Below are positions 51,701-60,900 of a stretch of DNA of 64,000 nt, piece after piece. The position numbers and the translations under genes were made by a program. Position 1 is the stretch's first letter; every line of letters begins with the position of its first letter. This stretch comes from an uncultured Clostridium sp. (lineage in GTDB: Bacteria; Bacillota; Clostridia; Clostridiales; Clostridiaceae): the NCBI GenBank assembly GCA_900539375.1, contig UQBY01000013.1, forward strand, positions 22,508-86,507. Reading direction: 5' to 3'. Under the pieces are notes generated by a model, which did not search any database, was not told the DNA's origin, and saw only the letters and a program-made list of their open reading frames with translations.

Positions 51701-52408
51701 AAGGAAGCTTGGACAGAACTTTTTGTTAATAATCCATTAATGCATGAATTTGCAATAGGTCTTATATGGGGAGCATATGAAGATGGAGAACTTCAAGAAA
51801 CCTTTAGATATATGGAAGATGGAACTTTTAATACTAAAGATGAAGATGAATTTGAAATGCCAGAAAATTGCAAGGTAGCTTTAATCCATCCATTAGAATT
51901 AACTAAAGAAGATTTAGATGAATGGAAAGAACAACTAGAAAACTACGAAATTACTCAACCTATTGAACAATTAAATAGAAAAGTATTTACTTTAACAGAA
52001 GAAGAAGAGCATATGAAATCTTGTGAAAGATTTGGAGGAAAAGTAATAAATGGTCTTTCACTTTCAGGAAAAATCATGGCACAGGGCTGGTATAGAGGCT
52101 CAATACAAGATGCTGGTGGATATTTTCAGTTCTATAAAGAAGACAATTCATTAAAGATAGGAGCAGAATTAAGCTTTGAAGGATTATCAGTAGGATATGA
52201 AAATGAAGACACTACAATTCATCTTTTAAAATTCTATAAAGCAGGAACAGTAGAACGTGGAAGCTATGTTTATGATGAAATAAAAGATAAGGACATAATA
52301 CCATTAAAGAATGTACCTAAAAAATTCTTTAGTGAAATACTATATCAAGTGGACAAAGCCCTATCTTCAAGTACTGACTTTAAAGAAAATTGGAAAAATG
52401 ATTTATAA
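48758..52408 (+). CDS. DUF4132 protein (E. coli YehI/MolR-like)
   Basis: A 1216-residue protein, close to the length of E. coli YehI. The N-terminal and central parts (to about 900) are helical and repeat-like, with regions such as SEAVRALALNGSATALLIVDG that look like HEAT repeats. The C-terminal DUF4132 domain (about 930-1150) has ATRLDLALSSERKW, LMHEFAIGLIWGAYEDG, LIHPLEL and GWYRGSIQDAGGYF. No WGR motif is visible. ATG 48758 has AATAGGAG upstream. It is the only gene of the system with its own LexA-regulated promoter; a bidirectional terminator follows. Confidence 0.85.
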   Translation: MNIKEHLLNRITDGFEELNISQDIIDELDEYLNNEIDEREFLDKLPRIDFSKVNKRGKLIQAIDSIRRHNDKEYLRKYINALYEIGRESANIIVRSNYYSFSLKEVNEYINIGIEKFKVYSMYLEANAYDLNYLYTHVLYDIYKLCKNEPEEAKKVIKNLKCNTIIYDNANTVISSIYCALVDFNNLKALKNDVNTYNFCRSTLSYIEEESMLDSIDNMYENKLPEDFIKRINDFIKSDKSFEDGEVKLILKAIKSYEPSNYLFRFLLGLAYLNFNNSKILHRFVKFFAKVEPKMALDSIFNIFNNMQKELKKDINGKGVPYNFQVYNLDKILDVEEKYYVLWCAEKFENQNKDKGRKLLEKKFEENSKAFEEASKICDPSMSNYLMSFFLNGEDRSKYYDSIKENCINFVLKNNKLLDSRTISNKEELIIREFLEGKKSFEECEKTFYSIPKTSSYYYFNVQSFNKNIKLLKKCNMKDLYDRILLLVASVEESYYLWAMAVYDIYYRDDNSINEVTEMINYMFNVFNENNLPLEKQMTIIDNMLSNYGHENVKKIAIQGIINKMIANNKKEFAEKIKTVSVDGRVRFLQSIFKAKNEENAKILISYFCDSSKVVKEKLVSLFEDEIEFYPLIKEKLLSKKQGEREVSIRILDSFKNSKECDEETKTLITEELNTALEREKSQKIRELLMKTLNIENKNNETLSDESFIKSILKGNRKSSLAWLEVGKLSSVKMKDSEEYATEDYLNALLLCYSSIGTIAISQDGNKLAKKLDKNDLALFANEVFDKWFELGAEAKKRWVLAFSAIYGGNTIVPKLNTNISEWAKNSRGAIASEAVRALALNGSATALLIVDGISRKFKFKQVKTAAGEALNFAAEQMGMDREELSDKIVPSLGFDKNGERIFDYGTRKFKVILTPSLEIEVYDEKDKKLKNLPAPGKRDDEKIAKESHAEFKAFKKQLKTTISVQATRLDLALSSERKWSKEAWTELFVNNPLMHEFAIGLIWGAYEDGELQETFRYMEDGTFNTKDEDEFEMPENCKVALIHPLELTKEDLDEWKEQLENYEITQPIEQLNRKVFTLTEEEEHMKSCERFGGKVINGLSLSGKIMAQGWYRGSIQDAGGYFQFYKEDNSLKIGAELSFEGLSVGYENEDTTIHLLKFYKAGTVERGSYVYDEIKDKDIIPLKNVPKKFFSEILYQVDKALSSSTDFKENWKNDL

Positions 52409-52412
52409 AAAT

Positions 52413-52444
52413 AAAAGGCAGCAAAAGAAATTGTGCTGCCTTTT
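52413..52444. terminator. Bidirectional terminator after the DUF4132 gene
   Basis: AAAAGGCAGCA (52413-52423) pairs with TGCTGCCTTTT (52434-52444). It has A- and T-runs on both sides and serves the converging spoVB-like gene as well. Confidence 0.9.
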
Positions 52445-53939
52445 AATCTTCTAATTCTCCAAAAGTGCCTAAAAATATGAATATTCCAAAGGTTATAAAT
52501 ATAATTATTATATTCATAAAGGTGCTTAAAGGGGAAAATATATTTTTAAATATGTTTAAAATAAAAAATATAAATATACTTAAAAGTAAGTAAATTATAA
52601 CATTCATAGTTGAAATAGAAAGGTCTACATGCTTTTTTATTTCATAAATATTTAAAGCAAGGCTTACTATAGAAGTTAAAAAAAGAGTTATGGTATAGCC
52701 ATAAATATTAATACTCCTTATGGAAGTAAAAACAAATAATCCTATAAGTTCTAAAACAGCAACTATCATTGAATTTCTAAGAATTATTGTTTGTTTATTT
52801 ATTCCATTTAAAATTCCAAACATTGTTGTGGAGGTAAAAAATACAGGAGCTGAAAGAGAAGCATATTTTATATAGTTTCCTAAGTCATTTCTTTTATAAA
52901 AAATTTCTCCTAAAGCATCAGGAATAAGACAACATATTATGGTAGTGGCTAGTCCTAAAATAAAGGCAATTTTTATTACTTTATGGATTCTAACTGAAAT
53001 ATCATAGTAGTTTCCTTTACTTATTGATTGTGATAAATCTGGTATAAGAAGAGTATTTATAGAACTTACAACAATCATAGGCATTCCAATAATCATCATA
53101 GCCATTCCTGTAAACTTACCTATCATAGAAAGGGCTTCACTATGGGTAAAACCAGAAAAAACAAGGCATCTAGGAATAATAAGGGTTGATAATGTTGCAA
53201 AAATATTACTTAAAAAGCCATTTAAAGTTAAAGGAAGACAAATAACTAAAACATTAAAAAGAAGCTGAGAACGTCTTTCTGGCTTTTCATAGGTTTTAGG
53301 AAGTTTTTTTATACAATATTTATAATAAATATAAAGAAGTATTAAGCTTTGAAGTTCTCCAAGACATAAAGCAACATAACATAAGGTAACAAGAAGAGTT
53401 AAATCCTTTGCAGAAAATAAATATATAAGAATTGCAACTGTTATTATTCTAAGAGCCTTTTCTAAAATATCAATACCAGCAGGAATAGTAATTTTTGATG
53501 TTCCCCAAAAATATCCTTTTAATATATTAGATAATGCTATAAATATCATAGCAGGACATATTACTTTTAAAGAATCTATTGTTCTAACATCATCTACTCC
53601 ATATTTCCCAATTACAGGTGCAAATATGAATACAAGAATGCTTATTAAAAGTCCCCAAAAAAAGTTGAAAATAGCAACATTTTTAATAGTTTTTATTAAG
53701 TTGTTATTTTCATTTTTAGAAACATAAACAGCAGATATTTTAGAAATAGAAGCAGATATACCAGCAGACATCATACATATAAAAAGGTTATAAATAGGCA
53801 TTACTAAATTATACAATCCCATTCCTTCAGGACCTAGTATATGGGAAAGATATATTGAAAAGATAAAACCTAAAATACCAGTAGTAATATTTGAAGCAGT
53901 TAATAAAAAAGAATTCTTAAAAAAATTATCTTTTCCCAA
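52443..53939 (-). CDS. SpoVB-like flippase (MOP/MVF family)
   Basis: A 498-residue polytopic membrane protein, about 14 helices, of the stage V sporulation protein B group. The N-terminal pattern ITTGILGFIFSIYLSHILGPEGMGLYNLVMPIY and the position-specific GYFWGTSKITIPAGIDILEK resemble SpoVB, which supports spore cortex peptidoglycan synthesis, more than the YtgP/MurJ group. It is a paralogue of the flippase at 30478. Minus-strand start with AAGGAG upstream. It is a single gene, followed by the shared terminator. Confidence 0.85.
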   Translation of the reverse strand: MGKDNFFKNSFLLTASNITTGILGFIFSIYLSHILGPEGMGLYNLVMPIYNLFICMMSAGISASISKISAVYVSKNENNNLIKTIKNVAIFNFFWGLLISILVFIFAPVIGKYGVDDVRTIDSLKVICPAMIFIALSNILKGYFWGTSKITIPAGIDILEKALRIITVAILIYLFSAKDLTLLVTLCYVALCLGELQSLILLYIYYKYCIKKLPKTYEKPERRSQLLFNVLVICLPLTLNGFLSNIFATLSTLIIPRCLVFSGFTHSEALSMIGKFTGMAMMIIGMPMIVVSSINTLLIPDLSQSISKGNYYDISVRIHKVIKIAFILGLATTIICCLIPDALGEIFYKRNDLGNYIKYASLSAPVFFTSTTMFGILNGINKQTIILRNSMIVAVLELIGLFVFTSIRSINIYGYTITLFLTSIVSLALNIYEIKKHVDLSISTMNVIIYLLLSIFIFFILNIFKNIFSPLSTFMNIIIIFITFGIFIFLGTFGELED

Positions 53940-54040
53940 AAAATTTCACTCCTTATAAATCACAATAAAGTGTATTCTTAAGAAAAATGATTTATTCATT
54001 TTTAATAATTTTGAAAATACTAATATTAAGTAAAAGTAGA

Positions 54041-54072
54041 AAAAACTATAGGCAACAAAACCTATAGTTTTT
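54041..54072 (-). terminator. Intrinsic terminator after the M29 peptidase gene
   Basis: AAAAACTATAGG (54041-54052) pairs with CCTATAGTTTTT (54061-54072), with A-runs that become T-runs on the minus strand. Confidence 0.85.
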
Positions 54073-54078
54073 TACTAT

Positions 54079-55194
54079 CTATTTTAAATTTTCAGGGTTT
54101 AAGCATTTAAGTTCATCAAGAACAAATATGCCATCTTTTCTTATTAAAACATCATCAAAATAAATTTCTCCTCCACCATATTCAGGTCTTTGTATCCACA
54201 CTAAATCCCAATGAAGAGCAGATTGATTTCCATTGTCTGCATCATCATAACAGCAACCAGGGGTGAAGTGAATAGAACCTGCTATTTTTTCATCAAATAA
54301 TATGTCTTTCATAGGAGTAAGAATATAAGGGTTTACTCCAATAGCAAATTCTCCTACATATCTTGCACCTTCATCTATGTCAAATACTTTATTAATTCTT
54401 TCTGTATCATTTGAAGTAGCATTTATTATTTTACCATCTTTAAATGTAAGAACTACATTTTCATAAGTAAAGCCACCATGAAGAGATGGAGTGTTGTAGC
54501 TTATAGTTCCATTTACAGAATCTTTAACAGGAGCAGAATAAACTTCTCCATCTGGAATATTCATTTCTCCAGAGCATTTTATTGCAGGAATATCTTTTAT
54601 TGAAAAGGTTAAATCAGTTCCAGGCCCTTTAAGGGTAACCTTATCAGTTTTGTTCATTAAATCTACTAAAGAGTCCATGGCTTTTGACATTTTAGAATAA
54701 TCTAAGTTACAAACATCAAAGTAAAAATCTTCAAAAGCATCTGTGCTCATATTTGCAGCTTGTGCCATTGAAGCTGTTGGATATCTTAAAATTACCCACT
54801 TTGTTTTTGGAACTCTTATTTTACCATGAACAGGTTCTGCAAAGTTTATATTATATAATTTCATTTTATCTGAAGGAACATCTGATAATATACAAGAATT
54901 ATCACCTGCTCTTATTCCTATATATGCATCCATATCTTTCATTCTTAAAGCTTCATATTTAGCCATTAAGTCAAGCTGTTCTTTAGAAGTATTCATAAGA
55001 ATTTCTCTATCTATTTCTTTATCCTTTAATGTAACTAAAGGAATAGCCTTTGCATTATAAGCTTCCTTTATAAGTTCTTTTATTAAATCCTTACAATCAC
55101 CTATTCCTTCTATTAAAACTTTTTCTCCTGGCTTTAAAGCACAAGAATAGTTAATTAAATTTTTAGCTAATTTATTATATCTTGGGTCTTTCAT
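54079..55194 (-). CDS. M29-family aminopeptidase (AmpS/PepS-like)
   Basis: A 371-residue thermophilic-aminopeptidase-type metalloenzyme (M29). Residues expected to bind the two metal ions are present: Glu in SGEMNIPDGEVYSAP, Glu in FAIGVNPYI region, and His/Asp in IHFTPGCCYDDADNGNQSALHWDLVW. It cleaves N-terminal residues from peptides in the cytoplasm. The length is slightly below the usual 410 residues. Minus-strand GGAG precedes ATG. It stands alone with a terminator. Confidence 0.85.
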   Translation of the reverse strand: MKDPRYNKLAKNLINYSCALKPGEKVLIEGIGDCKDLIKELIKEAYNAKAIPLVTLKDKEIDREILMNTSKEQLDLMAKYEALRMKDMDAYIGIRAGDNSCILSDVPSDKMKLYNINFAEPVHGKIRVPKTKWVILRYPTASMAQAANMSTDAFEDFYFDVCNLDYSKMSKAMDSLVDLMNKTDKVTLKGPGTDLTFSIKDIPAIKCSGEMNIPDGEVYSAPVKDSVNGTISYNTPSLHGGFTYENVVLTFKDGKIINATSNDTERINKVFDIDEGARYVGEFAIGVNPYILTPMKDILFDEKIAGSIHFTPGCCYDDADNGNQSALHWDLVWIQRPEYGGGEIYFDDVLIRKDGIFVLDELKCLNPENLK

Positions 55195-55328
55195 TTTTTT
55201 TGTCTCCTTTATTATTTCATATTCTATAAATAGTATATCATATTGGAAGATTTAAAGTTTTTAAATTAAGGTATAAATTAAGTTTGTGTAAATATAAATT
55301 AAAATATAATAAATATTTTGGAGGAAAG

Positions 55329-56495
55329 ATGAAGAAGTTTTTAAAATACATTTTTATATCTATTATAATAGTTACCTTTTCTTTATTTATATTTACTATA
55401 ACAAATAAATATAGAATAAACATACTTAAAGAAGGAATAGATTGCAAAATATTAGCTAAGGGCCTTAAAGATGCAAAAGCAGTAACAATAGACGAAAGTG
55501 GAAATAAATATATTGCATATAAAACTTACATAAAGGTAATAAATGAAAAAGGACAAGAAAAGATTTTATATAAAGATGAAAATTTAAATATAGAGGATAT
55601 AGAATATAAAGAAGGAAATTTATATTTAATTTCTAAGGATTTATTAGAAAAATTATCATTAAAAAATAATAATGTAGAAATACTTTTAAAAGATATTCCA
55701 AGTGGAAAAATAAAAATAGATAGAAAACTTCTTTTAAAAGATAATAAATTATATATAACCATACCTGCTAAAACAAACTCTGGAATGGAAGATGGAGTAA
55801 TGGAGGACTTGGCTTATTATGATAGGATTTGCAATGGAACTATTTATGAATTTGATATTTTAAGTAATAAAGCTAGTTTATATGCAACAGGAATAAGAGG
55901 AGTAACAGGAATTGATTATAATAATGAAGGAAAAATAATAGGAATATTTACAGGCATGAAAAATGAGGGAGAAAGACCTATAGAAAATGATAGGGATTAT
56001 TTATATATAGTAAAAAAGGGACAATGGTATGGCTTTCCAGATTTTAGTGGAGGAGATTATATTTCCTCTCCAAGATTTAATGTTGAAAAACTTATGGAAG
56101 AGATTCCACAAAATTTTGTTTTAGCTCCAATGTATCAATATAAAAATGTTGATTCACTAAAAGAACTTGCAATAGATAGAGAAGGAACAGTATTAAATAC
56201 AAATAGTATTATTTTTTGCGATAAAAATACAAATATAATAAAGGTATTAGATAAAGAAGGCTTTACCTATGACATTTTAAAAATTAGCAGAAATAATAAT
56301 ATAGAAGATATTTTATATTCAAAAAAAGAAATTTTACTTTTAGATAGTTCTATTGGATGTCTTTATAGTATTCATAAAAAAGAAGGAATTTTAGGCTTTA
56401 CCCTTCCTTGGGGGATAAAAATATTAATATTAGGATTTTGTTTTTCTCTTCTTATGATGATTATTTACAAAATAACTACAAGTAAAAAGGGGTAA
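55329..56495 (+). CDS. Membrane-anchored beta-propeller-like protein
   Basis: A 388-residue protein: an N-terminal membrane helix (about 5-25), an extracellular domain with repeating beta-strand motifs, and a second helix near the C-terminus (about 360-380). Segments such as RGVTGIDYNNEGKIIGIFTG and KKGQWYGFPDFSGGDYISSP match the glucose/sorbosone dehydrogenase (GSDH) propeller pattern, the latter being a hallmark of this fold. Catalytic residues are not confirmed and the function is unknown. ATG 55329 follows TTGGAGG; the in-frame ATG at 55284 lacks a site. Confidence 0.73.
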   Translation: MKKFLKYIFISIIIVTFSLFIFTITNKYRINILKEGIDCKILAKGLKDAKAVTIDESGNKYIAYKTYIKVINEKGQEKILYKDENLNIEDIEYKEGNLYLISKDLLEKLSLKNNNVEILLKDIPSGKIKIDRKLLLKDNKLYITIPAKTNSGMEDGVMEDLAYYDRICNGTIYEFDILSNKASLYATGIRGVTGIDYNNEGKIIGIFTGMKNEGERPIENDRDYLYIVKKGQWYGFPDFSGGDYISSPRFNVEKLMEEIPQNFVLAPMYQYKNVDSLKELAIDREGTVLNTNSIIFCDKNTNIIKVLDKEGFTYDILKISRNNNIEDILYSKKEILLLDSSIGCLYSIHKKEGILGFTLPWGIKILILGFCFSLLMMIIYKITTSKKG

Positions 56496-56503
56496 ATTTT
56501 ATA

Positions 56504-56522
56504 AAATGAGAATTACAGAATA
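56504..56522. repeat. 19-bp direct repeat, left copy
   Basis: AAAATGAGAATTACAGAAT is identical to 61992-62010. Left copy lies just after the propeller gene, 150 bp before the kinase-system start. See the finding on flanking repeats. Confidence 0.65.
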
Positions 56523-56600
56523 ATATTTAGTAGATGATAATATTAAATAAATATTAAAAGTTTTTTTCCTAGCTTAAAAAATAAAAAAAGTCAGAATTTG

Positions 56601-56629
56601 TTGACAATTACCCTTATGGAATATATTAT
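56601..56629 (+). promoter_or_regulatory. Strong sigma-A promoter of the kinase-STAND unit
   Basis: TTGACA (56601-56606, perfect -35), 17-bp spacer, TATTAT (56624-56629), 45 bp before the start codon. Confidence 0.8.
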
Positions 56630-56673
56630 CAAATTAACTATAGTTTTAAAATAAGTTAGGGGATGATATATAT

Positions 56674-57930
56674 ATGCAAGGGGATTTTACAAAACAAGCA
56701 GAAGAGTTTTTTATAAATAATATAGATGAATTATATTCTACAGAAAATGCAATAGAATACTTAAATGATAAGAGAAATACTATGAATTTTAGCTTTGAAT
56801 TAAGAAGATTTATTTGCAAAAAATTTGGAGAAAAAACTAAAGATAATAAGTATATTTGTTTATTAAAAAATGAAAAAGAAGAGAAAAAAATTATTTTAGA
56901 TAGTTATGATTTAGATAAATTTTCTTTAAAGGAATATGAAGATTTAATTCTTTTTTATGGTAAGAAAAATAATGTTCATATTTCAAGGGCTGATGGAAGA
57001 AGATGGGTTAAAGATGAAGTTAGTTGTAAAAGACATAAACTTTTTCAAATTAGTTTTGCATTAGAAATGACAATAGAAGAAACAAATATGTTTTTAACTA
57101 AAATATTATGTGAGCAAGGATATAATTTTAGAAATGAAGAAGAAATTATATATTATTTTTGCAGAAAAAATAATATAAGCTATGATAGGACAACTGAATT
57201 AATAGAAATTGTAAGTAATATAGAAGACAATAAAAAATTAGAAGATAAGGATATATACACAAAACACTTTAAAAAAGAAGTAGAAGTTATTAATAGTGAA
57301 GAGGAGCTTTTAGATTATATTAAGAAAAATAAACATAATTTTAAAGGCTTTAGTAAAACTGCAAAGGAAAAATTTATAGAAGCTCTTAATACTGCTTTAG
57401 AGCTTGCAAAACTAAAAGAAAATTTTAAAAACATGAATAAAGATAAGTTAGAACAAGTAATGCTTGATGGATATCCAAGAGGAGAAAAAAAGTATGGAGA
57501 AGATGAAAAAGAGTGTAGAAAAGAGTTTGAATCTGTTAAAGGTTCAAGAATAAAGGACATTTTAGATAATATAACAAAGAGAGATAAAATGGATGCAATA
57601 ATAAAGGACAAAAGAGCTGTTACCAGAAAGGATTTAATATTTTTAAACTTTTTTAATAGAGCTGTTCTTAGTAATGGAGAAGAAAGGGTTGTACATAATG
57701 GTAAATATGGAGAAGAGTCAAAATATTATTTTGATTTAGCTCAAAATAATCCAATTGAAAATATGAAATCTTTTAGAGAAGAAATGGATGATATTTTAAT
57801 GGAAGTTTCTATGGGCAAATTATATATACCAAATAGATTTGATAATTTTATACTTTTAAGTTTATGTTATGATAAGCCTTTAGAGTATTTTGCAGATTTA
57901 ATAGAAGAATCTTTTTATAATAAAGAATAA
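56674..57930 (+). CDS. Unknown 418-residue partner of the kinase-STAND protein
   Basis: A soluble, charged, mainly helical protein I cannot assign. The segment RHKLFQISFALEMTIEETNMFL (read in two parts) resembles a helix-turn-helix-like fold that recurs in Firmicute unknowns, and the C-terminal MGKLYIPNRFDNFILLSLCYDKPLEYFADL recalls another recurrent tail found near Ser/Thr kinase genes. Both impressions come from memory. No catalytic motif is visible. The gene has a strong promoter and its stop is 20 bp before the kinase start, so the two form an operon and may act together. Confidence 0.75.
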   Translation: MQGDFTKQAEEFFINNIDELYSTENAIEYLNDKRNTMNFSFELRRFICKKFGEKTKDNKYICLLKNEKEEKKIILDSYDLDKFSLKEYEDLILFYGKKNNVHISRADGRRWVKDEVSCKRHKLFQISFALEMTIEETNMFLTKILCEQGYNFRNEEEIIYYFCRKNNISYDRTTELIEIVSNIEDNKKLEDKDIYTKHFKKEVEVINSEEELLDYIKKNKHNFKGFSKTAKEKFIEALNTALELAKLKENFKNMNKDKLEQVMLDGYPRGEKKYGEDEKECRKEFESVKGSRIKDILDNITKRDKMDAIIKDKRAVTRKDLIFLNFFNRAVLSNGEERVVHNGKYGEESKYYFDLAQNNPIENMKSFREEMDDILMEVSMGKLYIPNRFDNFILLSLCYDKPLEYFADLIEESFYNKE

Positions 57931-57950
57931 ATAATTAGGAGTTGATAACC

Positions 57951-60900
57951 TTGAATGTAGGAGAAAATTTAATTTTAAAGCAGGGAAAAAATGAAATAGT
58001 TTTTAAAATTGAAAAGATTCTAGGAGAAGGTGCAGGATGTAGTGTATATTATGTAAGATATAAAGAAAATGATAAGTATGTACATTCTGGTGTTTTAAAA
58101 GAATTTAATCCTAAAGACAAGGATATAGACTTAGAAAAATATAAGGAAAAATTCCTAAAGTCCTATGAATTACAATTAAAATTTAGAAGCCTTTATGATG
58201 AAAAAATGAATATTACTTCAAATGCAGAAGGAATATATGAAGGAAATAATACTTTTTACATATTAATGTCTTGTGATAATGGAGTTTCTTATAATGAAGT
58301 AAAAGATGAAAGCTTAAAAGATATTTTAAAAACCTCCTTAGCAATAACAAAAGCTTTAGGAGTATATCATAAAAATGGATATCTTCATTTAGATATAAAG
58401 CCAAGTAATGTTTTAGTTATTCCAGAAACTAAGGAATTAGTAAAACTTTTTGATTTTGATAGTGTTGTAAAAAAGGATGAATTAAAAAATACAAGACTTT
58501 CATATTCTCCAAATTGGTCAGCACCAGAACTTATAGATACAAGTAAACATTATTTAATAGGAGAGGCTACAGACATCTATTCAATAGGGGCTATTGTTTT
58601 TAATAAAATATTTAAAAAGTATCCAATGTCAAAGGATAGAAGGGCTTTTTCAAGATATGATTATAATAAAGAAGATAAGCTTTTTAAGAATATGTCTCCT
58701 AAAATATTTAAACTTCTTACAAATTTTTTTCATAAAACTCTTCAAGTAACAGTAAAAAATAGATATAAAAATACTGATGAAGTAGAAAAAGCACTAACTG
58801 AATTAATAGAAATAGCAAGTGGTAAAGCACCATTTTTAAATGATATTCTATGGAGCAAATCTCCAAAGGCATTAGGAAGAGAAGATGAACTTATAGAAAT
58901 AGATAAAGCTTTAGATAGGAATAATTTTGTTTTTATTTATGGCATGGGGGGAATAGGAAAATCTGAAGTTTCTAAAATGTATGCTTCAAAGTATAGAGAA
59001 AAGTATCATACAATACAATTTATACAATATACAGAAGGAATAAAAGATTTAATTTTAGCTATGTCTTTTTCAAATATAAATGAAAAAGACTATTATGAAG
59101 ATGGAAAACTAGATTTAGAAAGTTTATATATAAATAAAGTAAACCTTATAAATAATCTTGATGAAGGAAACCTTATAATAGTTGATAACTTTAATGTAAG
59201 CTATGATAAAAATATTCAAGACATTATTTCAGTTGGAAAAAATAAACACAAGGTTATTTTTACAACAAGAAATACAAATGAAGATTATGAAGATAAATAT
59301 ATTAATTTAAAGCCTATGAAAGAGAAGGAATGTATGAGGCTTTTTTATGATTTTTATTCTTCAGGTATAGTAAAGGAAGAGGAAACTGTAAAGGAATTAT
59401 TAAAATTAGTTGATTATAATACCTTATTAATAAAGCTTATAGCATTAAATTGTCAAAAGCAAAGAATGAAAGTAAGAGAATTCTTAAAAAAACTAGAAAA
59501 TTGTGAGCTTTCAACAGTAAAAGGTAAAATACGTCATACTTCAGATTATTTAAAAGAAGAGGATAATAATAAAAGAATTTATGAACATTTATGTGCTATT
59601 TTTAATATTTCTTCTTTAACTTTAGAAGAAAGAGATATTTTAAGAAATCTTTCTTTAACAGGAAAAAGTAAAATATCTACAGTTGCCTTTGGTAATTGGT
59701 ATGACTTAGAAGATTATGATTCTATAAATGATTTAATTGAAAAGGGCTGGATTGAATGGGACAGAAAAAATGATATGATTTCACTTCACCATATTATTTC
59801 AGACTTATCCTATGAAGAGCTTAACCCTACAGGAGAAAATTGTGAAAAATTTATAACTTCTATAACAAAATATATTACTAAAAAACATTGGAAAACCTAT
59901 TATTCAAAAAGAAGGGCAATATCCTTTGGAGAAATTATAGGAAAGAGATTAAAGGGAGAAAATGAAGCTACAGCAAAGTTTTTTGAAACTTTAGGTTATA
60001 AAACAGATTTAGAAAAGTCAACAGAATACTTATTAAAGTCTATAGATATTTATAGAAAAATTTATGGAGAAGGAAGTATTAAAGAAGGAGAATTATATTT
60101 AAAACTAGGCAAGGCACAAAAAAATATAATATTTTATACAGAAGAAAGTGAAGCTAATAAAGCTTGGCTTAAAATTCAACAATATTATAAAAAATACATA
60201 GATATTATAAATAAGAATTTTAAATATGAACCCAAAAAATTAGCAGAAGGATATATTAAATTAGCACAAGGATATGAAGAAATAAATATTAATGCTATAT
60301 TTTTTAATATTGAAGAAGAATTTGTATGGAATGAAGCAGAAAAATATTATTTAAAGGCTTTAAAAATAATTGAAGAAAACTTTAATGAAGAAAGTAAAGA
60401 AGCAAAAAGAATTTATAAACTACTACAAGAATTTTATTCAAATATGATGAATGAAAATGCAAATTATGAAAAAGCAGCCTTTTATGAATCAAAACTTGAA
60501 AGAGAAGAAGTATCAAAGGCAGAAAAGCTATATAATATGGCAGAAGAAGCAAAATATGCAGGGGAGTTAGATAAAGCAATAGGTTTTCTTAAAAAAGCAT
60601 TAACAGAAAAACAGGATGAAGTGTATACTAAAAGCTTTATACTAGAAGAACTTAGTGAGCTTTTTGAGAAAGCAAAAGATTATGATAAGGCTTTAGAATG
60701 TGGATTAAAGGTTATAAAAGATAATAAGGTTACAGATTTAGATAATTATGATTTTTTAAGTAATTATCTTCAAATAGGAAAACTATATAATATAAAGAAA
60801 AATTTTAATAAGGGTAAGATATATATTGAAAAAGTCATAAACTTTGGAGAAAAAATAATAGAAAATGATAAGGAAGAATTAGAAGAAACATTTTGTGCAG

